DNA of 64,000 nt, taken from RGIG5612 sp045601405. GTDB lineage: Bacteria > Bacillota > Clostridia > Lachnospirales > Lachnospiraceae. The notes under the pieces are model-generated. The model made no database searches, was not told the origin of the DNA, and worked only from the letters and a program-made list of their open reading frames with translations. This document shows positions 35,077 to 44,535 of this stretch, one piece after another (the stretch's first letter is position 1; every line of letters begins with the position of its first letter). The translations under genes and the position numbers were made by a program. Location: the NCBI GenBank assembly GCA_045601405.1, contig JAZRZO010000066.1:4622-68621 (forward strand), given 5' to 3'.

Positions 35077-35365
35077 CGATGAGCTGCATATTGTCCGGCA
35101 GTTCTCGGGAGAGCTTCTCAAGTTCAGGCATCTCGTCAATGCAGGGACCGCAGAAGGAACCCCACACATTGATCATGGTATATTCTTTTTCCTTTAAAAT
35201 GCTTTCCGTGATTATGTTGCCGTCCAGGTCCTCTGTCACAAAAGATCCGACAAGAGATTATGTGTTTGATCCGGAGCTTATATCCTCATCCGGGGCGTCT
35301 TTTTTACATGCCGCGAGTGAAACTAAAAGAAGAACGATGCTAAATGTTAAGGGCGCTGTTTTCAT
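35075..35365 (-). pseudogene. Broken TlpA/ResA-like thioredoxin lipoprotein gene
   Basis: From the ATG at 35365 the frame encodes a lipoprotein signal with lipobox (VLLLVSLAACKKD) and stops at TAA (35260-35258). The same frame resumes with SFVTEDLDGN and MINVWGSFCGPCIDEMPELEK, the CxxC thioredoxin active site of TlpA/ResA proteins, then is cut off after NMQLIG and runs into foreign sequence. The C-terminal half (cis-Pro region) is missing. Two lesions (nonsense codon, truncation) mean the gene cannot give a working protein unless a strain-specific repair exists. Confidence 0.85.
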
Positions 35366-35480
35366 TACTGTTTTTATAATCACGCACTCCTGTTTTTCTG
35401 TTTGCAAAAATAGTGTCAGGTGATAAAGATACGTTTTAATTGTGAAACAATAATGATCAATACGGTTTATCAATAAATAA

Positions 35481-35509
35481 TTGACAAACGCACAAGTATA
35501 TTATATCAT
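35481..35509 (+). promoter_or_regulatory. recA promoter
   Basis: Consensus TTGACA (35481-35486), 17-bp spacer, TATCAT (35504-35509). It is directly followed by the SOS box and lies 43 bp upstream of the recA start. Confidence 0.8.
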
Positions 35510-35514
35510 AAACC

Positions 35515-35528
35515 CGAACATAAGTTCG
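35515..35528. promoter_or_regulatory. LexA (SOS) box of recA
   Basis: CGAAC-ATAA-GTTCG, a perfect match to the Gram-positive LexA/DinR consensus, just downstream of the -10 box, where bound LexA would block transcription start. Confidence 0.92.
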
Positions 35529-35551
35529 GATATCGAAAAGGAGACATATTT

Positions 35552-36634
35552 ATGGAAAATAAAGATAAGATCAAAGCGTTGGATGCCGCAATCGCGAAAA
35601 TAGAAAAGGATTACGGAAAAGGCTCGGTCATGAAGCTGGGAGATAAAACAGCCCTGGATGTGGATACCATCCCTACAGGCTCTATCAGCCTTGACAAGGC
35701 ACTCGGAGTTGGAGGCATCCCCCGGGGAAGGATAATAGAGATCTACGGGCCTGAGGCTTCCGGAAAAACCACTCTGGCGCTTCACATAGTGGCAGAGGTT
35801 CAGAGAACTGGGGGTATTGCAGGTTTTATAGACGCAGAGCATGCGCTCGACCCTAAATATGCCAATGACATAGGCGTAGATGTTGACAACCTCTATATAT
35901 CCCAGCCGGATTACGGAGAGCAGGGGCTGGAGATCTGCGAGACCATGGTCCGTTCCGGAGCGATCGACATAATAGTAGTTGATTCCGTCGCAGCGCTTGT
36001 CCCAAAGCATGAAATAGAAGGCGAAATGGGAGACGCTACTGTAGGAGCACAGGCACGCCTTATGAGCCAGGCATTAAGAAAGCTTACAGCCGTTACATCC
36101 AAAACAGGATGCTCCATCATCTTTATCAACCAGCTCAGAGAAAAAATAGGCGTATTCTACGGTCCTTCGGAAACAACCACAGGCGGCCGTGCCCTGAAAT
36201 TCTACTCATCTGTCCGTATTGATATCCGCAGGATAGAATCACTCAAGCAGGCAGGCGAGGTGATAGGCAACAGGGTAAGGGCAAAAGTCGTTAAAAACAA
36301 AGTGGCTCCTCCTTTCCGCGAAGCAGAATTTGATATTATCTTTGGCGAAGGTATCTCCGCCGCCGGAGATATCCTTGATCAGGCCGTTGAATATAAGATA
36401 ATAGATAAGAGCGGCGCATGGTATGCATACAAAGGCGAAAAAATAGGCCAGGGAAGGGAAAATGCCAAAGCATATCTTAAGGCGAATACCGATATATTTA
36501 ATGAGATAGACGCCCAGGTAAGGGCAAAACTCGGGTTTGAAGGATATGAGGAGACAGCAGCCGCAGAGGATCCTGTTCCGGATATTCAGATGGCAGAGCT
36601 CAATCCTGATGATCTTGAACCTGACGTACTGTAA
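35552..36634 (+). CDS. recA: Recombinase RecA
   Basis: 360 aa. Walker A GPEASGKT at residues 66-73; IDAEHALDPKYA, Walker B IIVVDSVAALVP, loop 2 region GGRALKFYSSVRIDIRR are all present, with an acidic C-terminal tail. RecA catalyses strand exchange and stimulates LexA self-cleavage. It has a strong promoter, a perfect SOS box and an AAAGGAG ribosome-binding site. It would normally follow cinA directly; here the decayed redox locus lies between. A non-classical hairpin follows the gene. Confidence 0.97.
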   Translation: MENKDKIKALDAAIAKIEKDYGKGSVMKLGDKTALDVDTIPTGSISLDKALGVGGIPRGRIIEIYGPEASGKTTLALHIVAEVQRTGGIAGFIDAEHALDPKYANDIGVDVDNLYISQPDYGEQGLEICETMVRSGAIDIIVVDSVAALVPKHEIEGEMGDATVGAQARLMSQALRKLTAVTSKTGCSIIFINQLREKIGVFYGPSETTTGGRALKFYSSVRIDIRRIESLKQAGEVIGNRVRAKVVKNKVAPPFREAEFDIIFGEGISAAGDILDQAVEYKIIDKSGAWYAYKGEKIGQGRENAKAYLKANTDIFNEIDAQVRAKLGFEGYEETAAAEDPVPDIQMAELNPDDLEPDVL

Positions 36635-36680
36635 CATCATATCTGATATCACTTGAATAATACATGTCGAAAACAAATGG

Positions 36681-36719
36681 TTCCTTTTGCCGGAGGCAGA
36701 TATGTCCCGGCAAAAGACC
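36681..36719 (+). terminator. Hairpin downstream of recA, no U-tract
   Basis: TTTTGCCGG (36685-36693) pairs perfectly with CCGGCAAAA (36707-36715), with ATGGT/ACCAT flanks extending it imperfectly. The sequence after it (TTAATTTATC) is a poor U-tract. It probably forms the recA mRNA 3' end; the terminator call is tentative. Confidence 0.45.
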
Positions 36720-36826
36720 ATTAATTTATCTGAATTTCCTAAATTGCTTGTAAATAGCCTGGCTGTTTAGTAAACTATAAATTGCGTCAGGGGGCGTTTT
36801 ATTCTACTTTGGAGGTGTATTATTTT

Positions 36827-38914
36827 ATGAATATTTATAAGACGGAGAATATCAGAAATGTCGTTCTTTTAGGTCATGGCGGAGCCGGAAAGACCACTCT
36901 TGCCGAATCAATGGCACTTACGACAGGTATTATCACGAGAATGGGGACTGTTGCGGACGGAAACACCATAAGCGACTTCGATAAAGAAGAGCAGAAAAGG
37001 CAATTTTCCATCAGCACTACGATCATTCCAATAGAATTCAACGGTATCAAGATCAACATCATAGATACGCCGGGATACTTTGATTTTATCGGCGCGACCG
37101 AGGAAGGCTTAAGTGTAGCCGACGCCGCGGTCATTGTTGTAAATGCTAAATCCGGGATAGAAGTGGGAACCCATAAAGCATGGGGCTTTTGCGAAAAATA
37201 CAAGATCCCGAGGATTATATATATTTCCGGAATGGATGATGCGAATGCCGATTACATGAAGGTTGTTGAGGATCTTAAAGCTGAATTCGGAAAAAAGATC
37301 GCACCGTTTCACCTTCCTATAAGCGAGGGCGGTTCATTTGCGGGTTATGTAAATGTTATACGTGAATCCGGAAGGAAATATAAGGCTGACGGGTCATATG
37401 ACGAGTGTGAGGTTCCTGCAGACCTTAAAGATGAAATGTCATCGGCAAGAGATATGATCCTTGAGGCTGTAGCGGAAACAAGCGAAGAGCTTATGGACAA
37501 GTATTTCGGCGGAGAAGAGTTTACTCTCGAGGAGATAATGAGTGCCCTTAAGAACTCCGTTATAGAGGGGGATATCGTCCCGGTACAAGTTGGATCCTCG
37601 GTCAATAATTTCGGCGGAAAGATGGTGCTGGAGGCGGTAGAGCGATACTTCCCGTCACCTGACAAGTCTCCGGTCAGAAAATACGGCAGGGACACAAAAA
37701 CAGAGGAGACTTTTATCTGCGAATGCTCGACAGACAAGCCGCTGGCCGCATATGTTTTCAAGACCATCGTGGATCCCTTCATCGGAAAATATTCACTTGT
37801 CAAGATATATTCCGGTGTTCTTTCAGCGGATGACACCGTATTTAACGCTGAAACAGATGAATCCGAAAAGATATCCAAGATTTATATAATGCGCGGCAAA
37901 AACTTTGAAGAGATCAAAGAGCTTCAGCCCGGTGATATCGGCGCTATAGGTAAGCTTAACCTTGCAAGGACAGGAGATACTCTTTGCAAGAAGGAATCGC
38001 CTGTTATACTCGATAAGTTTGAAATGGCTGTGCCTTACACATATAAAAAATATTTCGCTGTTAACAAGGGCGATGAAGATAAGATATCACAGTCTCTCGC
38101 TAAGCTGTGCGCGGAGGATCAGACTCTAAAGGTTGTTTCCGACGAGGAGAACAAACAGTCGCTCCTTTACGGCATCGGCGACCAGCAGCTTGATGTTGTC
38201 GTTTCCAAGATGAAGGACAAATATAAAGTTGATATCGCACTTGATAAGCCCGCGTTCCCGTTCAGGGAGACAATAAGAAAAACCTCCGAGGTTGAAGGAA
38301 AGCACAAGAAGCAGTCGGGAGGCCACGGTCAGTACGGTCATGTTAAAATGATATTCGAGCCTATCGGAGATACGGAGCAGATATATCAGTTTGAGGAAAA
38401 GATATTCGGCGGAAGCGTACCTAAAAACTATTTCCCGGCTGTAGAAAAAGGCATACAGGAATGTGTTCAGAGAGGTCCTTTGGCAAACTATCCTGTTGTC
38501 GGGGTAAAGGCAACACTCATAGACGGTTCATACCACCCGGTAGACTCAAACGAAATGTCATTTAAGATGGCTACCGTACTGGCATTTAAAAAAGGCTTTA
38601 TGGAGGCTGGTCCGGTTCTGCTGGAGCCGATCGCAAGCCTTAAGGTAATAGTTCCGGATAAGTTTACCGGTGACGTAATGGGAGACCTTAACAAGAGAAG
38701 AGGCCGCGTACTCGGAATGAATCCTACCGATGACGGAAAGACCTGCATAGAGGCGGATATACCTATGTCTGAGCTTTACGGCTATAATACGGATCTTCGT
38801 TCCATGACAGGCGGTTTCGGCGATTTCTCATATGAATTCGCAAGATATGAACAGGCTCCAGCGGAAGTACAGCAGAAGGAAGTGGCGGCAAGACAGAGCA
38901 AGGATGAGGACTGA
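36827..38914 (+). CDS. EF-G-like translational GTPase (EF-G2 type)
   Basis: 695 aa from the ATG at 36827, preceded by GGAGGTG (36811-36817); an in-frame start at 36782 lies upstream of that site. Five-domain EF-G layout: G domain with P-loop GHGGAGKTTLAES, DTPGYFDF (G3), and later KQSGGHGQYGHVKM (domain IV) and the C-terminal MSELYGYNTDLRSMTGG. The P-loop is GHGGAGKT rather than the GHIDAGKT of housekeeping EF-G, and the G4 position reads ISGMDD rather than NKMD. This marks a paralogue whose role (ribosome recycling, stress or other) is not known. Confidence 0.85.
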   Translation: MNIYKTENIRNVVLLGHGGAGKTTLAESMALTTGIITRMGTVADGNTISDFDKEEQKRQFSISTTIIPIEFNGIKINIIDTPGYFDFIGATEEGLSVADAAVIVVNAKSGIEVGTHKAWGFCEKYKIPRIIYISGMDDANADYMKVVEDLKAEFGKKIAPFHLPISEGGSFAGYVNVIRESGRKYKADGSYDECEVPADLKDEMSSARDMILEAVAETSEELMDKYFGGEEFTLEEIMSALKNSVIEGDIVPVQVGSSVNNFGGKMVLEAVERYFPSPDKSPVRKYGRDTKTEETFICECSTDKPLAAYVFKTIVDPFIGKYSLVKIYSGVLSADDTVFNAETDESEKISKIYIMRGKNFEEIKELQPGDIGAIGKLNLARTGDTLCKKESPVILDKFEMAVPYTYKKYFAVNKGDEDKISQSLAKLCAEDQTLKVVSDEENKQSLLYGIGDQQLDVVVSKMKDKYKVDIALDKPAFPFRETIRKTSEVEGKHKKQSGGHGQYGHVKMIFEPIGDTEQIYQFEEKIFGGSVPKNYFPAVEKGIQECVQRGPLANYPVVGVKATLIDGSYHPVDSNEMSFKMATVLAFKKGFMEAGPVLLEPIASLKVIVPDKFTGDVMGDLNKRRGRVLGMNPTDDGKTCIEADIPMSELYGYNTDLRSMTGGFGDFSYEFARYEQAPAEVQQKEVAARQSKDED

Positions 38915-38938
38915 CGTCAGGATATAAAACAGTAAATC

Positions 38939-40186
38939 ATGATATATGATCTTGTGATCATTGGCGGCGGTGCATCAGGTTTATGCACCGCCATAATGTC
39001 TAAAAAAGAAGATAACAGCATACTTATACTGGAAAGAGGCAGCCGGGCAGGAAAAAAGATATTGTCTACCGGAAACGGCAGATGCAACCTGTCAAATTCC
39101 TTCTGCCGCGCAGAGCTTTTTGACAGTAATCCGGAAAATATACCACCATATTTTTCTGATACGGATGATTCGTTCGCGAAGAAAGTTATAAAGGCCTTCA
39201 ACGTTGAAGACACCATTGATTTTTTTGAGGATACAGGTTTGCTCACGATAGATAAAGACGGCTATATCTATCCTTTAAGCGAACAGGCATCAGCAGTTCT
39301 TGATATCCTTCGCTTCAAATGTGAAGAGGCGGGCGTTGAGATAAGATGCAGCTCTTTTGTTGAGAAAGTTGAATATGTAAGCGGATCAGGCAACGGACAC
39401 AGATTTCGTATCGATGATATTTTGTGCAGAAACCTTGTGATAGCCACCGGCGGGATGAGCGTCCCTGAGACCGGCTCAGACGGCTCCGGCTATTTGATTG
39501 CGGAAAGTCTCGGTCATAAGATAATAAAGCCGCTGCCGGCGCTGTGTGCACTTAAATGTTCAGATAAATTCACAAAGTCGCTTGCGGGTGTCAGGTGCCG
39601 GGCGGAGCTGGAGCTTTTCAGGCTTCGGAATAAAAAGCGCATCCTGGTGATGAAGATCATTGGCAACCTTCAGTTTGTATCTGATGGCATCTCCGGTATT
39701 CCTGTATTTCAATTATCAATCCCCGGAACGCGGCTTCTCGATGAAAAGGAAGAGCTGCTTATCAGGGCCGACCTGCTTCCGGATGTATCAGAAGAAAGAC
39801 TGACAGACTTTTTTAAGTTCGATCCCGAAAAAAGACTCGCGGGAGCGCTCAACAAAAAGCTTGTGCCCGTGATAAAAAAAGAAGCGGCGAAGTCCCACCC
39901 GGATGCATCTGCGGAAGAGATGGCTGAAATATACACAAATGTGATAAAGAAATTTAAGCTGCATCCCGTTTCAACATATGGTTTTCAAAAAGCACAGACA
40001 ACATATGGAGGAGTGGACCTCAGAGAAATAGACCCTGTCTCCATGGAGTCAAAAAAGGTAAAAGGACTTTTCTTTACGGGTGAGATCGTAGATGTTACAG
40101 GGATATGCGGCGGCTACAACCTGCAGTGGGCGTGGTCAAGCGCGCATGCCGTAGCGAAACATTTAACCGGCAGCGGAATGGAATGA
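38939..40186 (+). CDS. HI0933-family NAD(P)/FAD-dependent oxidoreductase
   Basis: 415 aa. FAD-binding IIGGGASGLCTAIM at the N-terminus, then GKKILSTGNGRCNLSN, the HI0933 family signature; VIATGGMSVPETGSDGSGY; and a C-terminal FTGEIVDVTGICGGYNLQWA (flavin pocket). Members include flavoproteins such as BaiN that act on bile-acid-like enones, but most have no assigned substrate. A 24-bp gap separates it from the EF-G-like gene. Function beyond the family should not be assumed. Confidence 0.88.
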   Translation: MIYDLVIIGGGASGLCTAIMSKKEDNSILILERGSRAGKKILSTGNGRCNLSNSFCRAELFDSNPENIPPYFSDTDDSFAKKVIKAFNVEDTIDFFEDTGLLTIDKDGYIYPLSEQASAVLDILRFKCEEAGVEIRCSSFVEKVEYVSGSGNGHRFRIDDILCRNLVIATGGMSVPETGSDGSGYLIAESLGHKIIKPLPALCALKCSDKFTKSLAGVRCRAELELFRLRNKKRILVMKIIGNLQFVSDGISGIPVFQLSIPGTRLLDEKEELLIRADLLPDVSEERLTDFFKFDPEKRLAGALNKKLVPVIKKEAAKSHPDASAEEMAEIYTNVIKKFKLHPVSTYGFQKAQTTYGGVDLREIDPVSMESKKVKGLFFTGEIVDVTGICGGYNLQWAWSSAHAVAKHLTGSGME

Positions 40187-40316
40187 GATCATGGCTGCAA
40201 CATTATTGCCCGAAACGATCAGCTTGCCGGAATCATATGAGTTTACAAACAATATCTTTTGTTTTAAAATATTGGCCTGCAAATAAAATATCTGAAAGGA
40301 TTCTTAGTCAATAACC

Positions 40317-41939
40317 ATGATTCGGATCAGTCAAATACAATTACCGGTAGATCATACCAAGGCTCAGCTGGAGCGTGCTATCTGCAAAAAGCTCCGTGTG
40401 AGCGACAACGATATCAGATCAGTCAGATACTCTATTGTGAAGCTGTCTCTGGACGCACGGAACAAGAACAATATCACATATAATTATGTGGTCGATGTCG
40501 ATGTCGAAAATGAGGATACAGTTCTGAAGGCATGCGAAAAAAGCAAGACGATCTTTCGCAAAGTCGTGAAAAAATATCAGCTTCCAAAACAGGGCACAGA
40601 GAAGATGAATGTCAGGCCGTATGTCATCGGCAGCGGACCGGCAGGTCTTTTTGCGGCCTATTTTCTTGCTGAATATGGATATAAGCCTATCCTAATAGAG
40701 AGAGGAGAACCGGTGGAAAGCCGGATAAACACCGTAAACGCCTATTGGGATCGGAAAGCTCCTTTAAACACGGAATCCAACATTCTGTTCGGAGAGGGAG
40801 GGGCCGGCACATTTTCTGACGGAAAGCTGAACACCGGTGTAAATGATATCAATGGCAGAAATATGCTGGTGCTCCAGACCTTTGTTGATAACGGAGCTCC
40901 GAAGGACACGCTTTATAAAAATAAGCCTCATATCGGTACAGATGTTCTGACTGAAGTTGTGAAGAACATGAGAAGACGCATTATCTCAAACGGAGGAGAG
41001 GCCATATTCAACACAAGATTCATTGGCTTTACTTCCAGCGGAGGCGCTCTTGACAGCATAAAGCTTGAGTCAAACGATCATGAGTATGAGGTGGACTGCA
41101 ATAATGTGATACTTGCTCCGGGACATTCGGCAAGAGATACCTTTAAGATCCTTTATGACTCCGGAATAAATATGGAGCAGAAAGCATTTGCTGTGGGTGT
41201 ACGGATAGAACACCTTCAGGAAAGCATAAATGCCGCACAATACGGCGAAGATCATAAAGAAAGATACAAAGGATTGCTTCCGCCGGCAGACTATAAGCTC
41301 ACGGCAAAAACGAAGGAGGGAAGAAGCGTATATTCGTTCTGTATGTGTCCGGGAGGATATGTAGTTGACTCCTCATCGGAAGAGGGATGTCTCAGTGTTA
41401 ACGGAATGAGTTACTCCGGCCGTGACAGCAAAAACGCTAATGCCGCGATCATAGTAAGCGTGACACCTGAGGATTTCGCATCGGAAACATACCCGCTCGC
41501 AGGAATGGATTTTCAGCGTGAGCTTGAAGCTCTGGCGTGGCAGGCGGGAAACGGAAACATACCTGTTCAGCTTTTGAAGGATTTTTTAGCGAACAGGGTC
41601 TCGGAGGGATTCGGAAGCATCATACCGGAGGTAAAAGGACAGACTTCCTTTGCGGATATAAACGATATCCTTCCGGATATAATCTGCCAGTCAATAAAAG
41701 ATTCCATAAATCTGTTCGGAGAAAAGATAAGGGGCTTTGATGACCCTGATGCCGTATTGAGCGCGGTTGAAAGCAGGACATCATCACCTGTGCGAATATT
41801 AAGAAACGGACATTTTGAAAGCAATGTAAGAGGTATTTTCCCTTGCGGAGAGGGTGCCGGATACGCAGGAGGCATAACCAGCGCCGCTATGGACGGGATC
41901 AAGGTCTTTGAAGAGATCTACAGCAGGTACAAGGCATAG
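40317..41939 (+). CDS. FAD-dependent oxidoreductase, COG2509 type
   Basis: 540 aa. An N-terminal ~95-residue domain (ISQIQLPVDH..., ferredoxin-like) precedes the FAD Rossmann motif YVIGSGPAGLFAAYFLAEYG (about 101-120). LFGEGGAGTFSDGKLNTGVND is the conserved COG2509 block, and the C-terminal FPCGEGAGYAGGITSAAMDGI closes the flavin site. The enzyme's substrate is unknown. The preceding 130-bp gap holds AAAGGA (40296-40301), rather far from the ATG, and A/T-rich promoter-like sequence. It is followed 3 bp later by the unknown 388-aa gene. Confidence 0.88.
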   Translation: MIRISQIQLPVDHTKAQLERAICKKLRVSDNDIRSVRYSIVKLSLDARNKNNITYNYVVDVDVENEDTVLKACEKSKTIFRKVVKKYQLPKQGTEKMNVRPYVIGSGPAGLFAAYFLAEYGYKPILIERGEPVESRINTVNAYWDRKAPLNTESNILFGEGGAGTFSDGKLNTGVNDINGRNMLVLQTFVDNGAPKDTLYKNKPHIGTDVLTEVVKNMRRRIISNGGEAIFNTRFIGFTSSGGALDSIKLESNDHEYEVDCNNVILAPGHSARDTFKILYDSGINMEQKAFAVGVRIEHLQESINAAQYGEDHKERYKGLLPPADYKLTAKTKEGRSVYSFCMCPGGYVVDSSSEEGCLSVNGMSYSGRDSKNANAAIIVSVTPEDFASETYPLAGMDFQRELEALAWQAGNGNIPVQLLKDFLANRVSEGFGSIIPEVKGQTSFADINDILPDIICQSIKDSINLFGEKIRGFDDPDAVLSAVESRTSSPVRILRNGHFESNVRGIFPCGEGAGYAGGITSAAMDGIKVFEEIYSRYKA

Positions 41940-41942
41940 ATA

Positions 41943-43109
41943 ATGAATACAAATTATAACATCAATTTGATCAAAAGCGATAAAGGCCTGTATGATCTCA
42001 TCTTCAGAAAAAACAAGATAATCGAGATGTATCATGGCGACAAGGATGGCTACAGCTCACTCGATTTTTATTGTTATGATCCGCTCACAAATGTTCTGAC
42101 GCAGCTCATGTCTGATAAGCTGATACTTGAAGCAGTCCATATACATGTATGCTACCGCCCTTGCGAGCTGCTTTATGTCGCAACACTGTCCGCAGACGAA
42201 GAGGACGTGGTATGTATCAGTACATTTGATCCTGAGACCGCGGAAATATCAGAACTGTACTCATTCAAGGCAGATGATGATATTTTTAGGGAAGATACCA
42301 GACTTCAGATATTTGTACTTTCTCCGCAGCATCTGATCATACAGCAAGAGGTTGTGGATAATGCCGCGTCGGGAATGCTGATGGGGAATATAGCTTTTTC
42401 ACAATTTCTCTTTAATATTGAAACAGGGATCAGAACGGATATCATTGAGGAAAATATGATAAATAACGGCATCAATATGATTGCACCCCTCAATGAGTCC
42501 GATGTTATGATAAAAACAGGCTACTCCTATCTTGAAGACAGCCGGCTCGGTACTGCATCCGAAAATGATGCCCTTATAGAAAGCGTGTTCATTACTTCGA
42601 CGGGCAAGCTCATATCGGATATTGAGCTTAAACTTGCAAATATAGATATGCAGCTTATTTCATCAACTTATAATGACCGCTATATACTTAAGCCTGAGCT
42701 TGCGGATGATTATTTCTTCTACAACATTGTTGACATTGAATCCGGAAAGTCTGAATGCGTATTTTATGATCACAGGAACGGAAACCGGATAACAGCTAAA
42801 AATTCGGATGTTTCGCGGGAGGATCTGCGGCTGGCATATGTGATAGATAATAAGCCGTATGTGCGTAAGCTGATAGGCGCCAACTGCGAATTTATAAATA
42901 TCGAAACAGGTGAAAATGATATATCTTTCTATGATGAGGAATTTTTAGACAGTTCAGGCAGGATACTGATCACGGCAAAGAGCTATGGAAAAAAGAACAG
43001 GATGAGATTATATAAATATCCGGGAAATGATCTTTTACTGGAAGAAAGCTGCAATTATATCACCTGCTTAAACAGCGGTGATGATTACTATATTTATATA
43101 TCAAGATGA
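41943..43109 (+). CDS. Conserved-looking protein of unknown function
   Basis: 388 aa, not recognised. No signal peptide, membrane segment, P-loop or cysteine cluster is visible. It is acidic and rich in short beta-strand-like stretches with recurrent patterns such as FDPETAEISELYSF and FNIETGIRTDI (hydrophobic strand, then D/N-x-E-T-G/A turn), which could be blades of a beta-propeller. It is tightly packed between the FAD oxidoreductase (3-bp gap) and miaB (4-nt overlap), so it is expressed with them. The propeller idea is inference. Confidence 0.75.
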   Translation: MNTNYNINLIKSDKGLYDLIFRKNKIIEMYHGDKDGYSSLDFYCYDPLTNVLTQLMSDKLILEAVHIHVCYRPCELLYVATLSADEEDVVCISTFDPETAEISELYSFKADDDIFREDTRLQIFVLSPQHLIIQQEVVDNAASGMLMGNIAFSQFLFNIETGIRTDIIEENMINNGINMIAPLNESDVMIKTGYSYLEDSRLGTASENDALIESVFITSTGKLISDIELKLANIDMQLISSTYNDRYILKPELADDYFFYNIVDIESGKSECVFYDHRNGNRITAKNSDVSREDLRLAYVIDNKPYVRKLIGANCEFINIETGENDISFYDEEFLDSSGRILITAKSYGKKNRMRLYKYPGNDLLLEESCNYITCLNSGDDYYIYISR

Positions 43110-44533
43110 AAGAACAGATACGGACAGATAATGACATGATAGCTAAAAACGCTCCTGTTACTGAACCGGAGCGGCAGTTTTATTATTCCTCTTTGTGCAG
43201 GGATATCGTGGAGGCTCTTTCAGCCCGGAAAGGCCGCCCTTTAAAGGCCTGTGTTAAAACCTTTGGCTGCCAGATGAACTCCAAAGACAGCGAAAAGCTT
43301 ATGGGCATATTAAAAAACACTGGATATGAGCTTTCAGATGACGAGGACAGCGACTTTGTCCTGTATAATACCTGCACGGTTAGAGAACACGCAAATCTAA
43401 GGGTGTATGGCCGTCTTGGCGTATTAAAACAATACAAGGACAAAAATCCGGATATGATAATCGCCATGTGCGGCTGTATGATGCAGGAACCGCAGGTGGT
43501 TGAAAAGATAAAGGAAAGCTACCGCCATGTCAGCATCATATTCGGAACGCATAATATATATAAGCTTGCAGAGCTGCTGTATGCGCATCTTTCAAACGGT
43601 ACAGCCCAGATAGAGATACTTGAAGGAACGGATAGCATCGTTGAGGATCTTCCCTCTGAAAAAAAATATGGTTTTAAATGCGGCGTAAATATCATGTACG
43701 GATGCAACAATTTCTGCTCCTATTGTATAGTTCCTTATGTAAGAGGAAGAGAGCGGAGCAGAAAAAGTGAAGATATCATTGCAGAGGTAAATGAGCTGGC
43801 TGACGGGGGCGTTGTTGAGGTAATGCTCCTTGGGCAGAATGTTAATTCCTATGCATATGATTTTCCGGCGCTTTTAAGAGATACAGCAAAGATAGACGGC
43901 ATAAAACGCATAAGATTTATGACATCACACCCGAAGGATCTTTCTGATGAGCTTATAGATACAATAGCACAGGAACCTAAGATAGCCCGTCATATCCACC
44001 TTCCGCTTCAATCCGGAAGCAGCCGTATCCTGCAGGCTATGAACAGACATTATACCGGGGAGGACTATCTGAAGCTGGTGACAAAGATAAGAGACAGGCT
44101 GCCTGATGTGTCTGTCACAACAGATATCATAGTCGGTTTTCCCGGTGAAACGGAGGAGGATTTTAAAGATACTCTCAAGGTATGCCGCAGTGCTGAATTT
44201 GACAGCGCATTCACATTTATTTATTCCAGAAGAAGCGGAACAAAGGCTGCAGAAATGCCGGATCAGATCCCTAAGGAGATATCGTCACGGCGAATGGATG
44301 AGCTTCTTAAGGTGATATCGGAAACGTCCGCAGCGCGTAACGCCCGGCTTGAGGGCAGTACGGCCGAAGTTCTTGCAGAGAGCATCAATGCTAAGGATAA
44401 AGAACTTATCAATGGCAGGCTTTCAAATAACAGCATGGTTCATTTCAGGGCAGACCCTGATATACTCGGAAGCTTTGTAAATGTCAGGCTGACACAGGCA
44501 AAAGGATTTTACTATAACGGAGAACTGATCTGA
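43106..44533 (+). CDS. miaB: tRNA-2-methylthio-N6-dimethylallyladenosine synthase MiaB
   Basis: 475 aa. UPF0004 domain with KTFGCQMNSKDSEKL, NTCTVREHA and CGCMMQEPQ (second Fe-S cluster); radical SAM core with GCNNFCSYCIVPYVRGRERSR; C-terminal TRAM domain. It methylthiolates i6A37 of tRNAs, the step after MiaA, whose gene is 4.5 kb downstream. About 50 extra residues precede the first domain, including a variable start. The ATG overlaps the previous stop (ATGA). Confidence 0.95.
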   Translation: MKEQIRTDNDMIAKNAPVTEPERQFYYSSLCRDIVEALSARKGRPLKACVKTFGCQMNSKDSEKLMGILKNTGYELSDDEDSDFVLYNTCTVREHANLRVYGRLGVLKQYKDKNPDMIIAMCGCMMQEPQVVEKIKESYRHVSIIFGTHNIYKLAELLYAHLSNGTAQIEILEGTDSIVEDLPSEKKYGFKCGVNIMYGCNNFCSYCIVPYVRGRERSRKSEDIIAEVNELADGGVVEVMLLGQNVNSYAYDFPALLRDTAKIDGIKRIRFMTSHPKDLSDELIDTIAQEPKIARHIHLPLQSGSSRILQAMNRHYTGEDYLKLVTKIRDRLPDVSVTTDIIVGFPGETEEDFKDTLKVCRSAEFDSAFTFIYSRRSGTKAAEMPDQIPKEISSRRMDELLKVISETSAARNARLEGSTAEVLAESINAKDKELINGRLSNNSMVHFRADPDILGSFVNVRLTQAKGFYYNGELI

Positions 44534-44535
44534 AC

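Noticed and set aside
36735..36826. A promoter for the EF-G-like gene
   Set aside because: TATAAA is present at 36776 but no -35 box stands at a usable distance (TTGCTT is 26 bp away).
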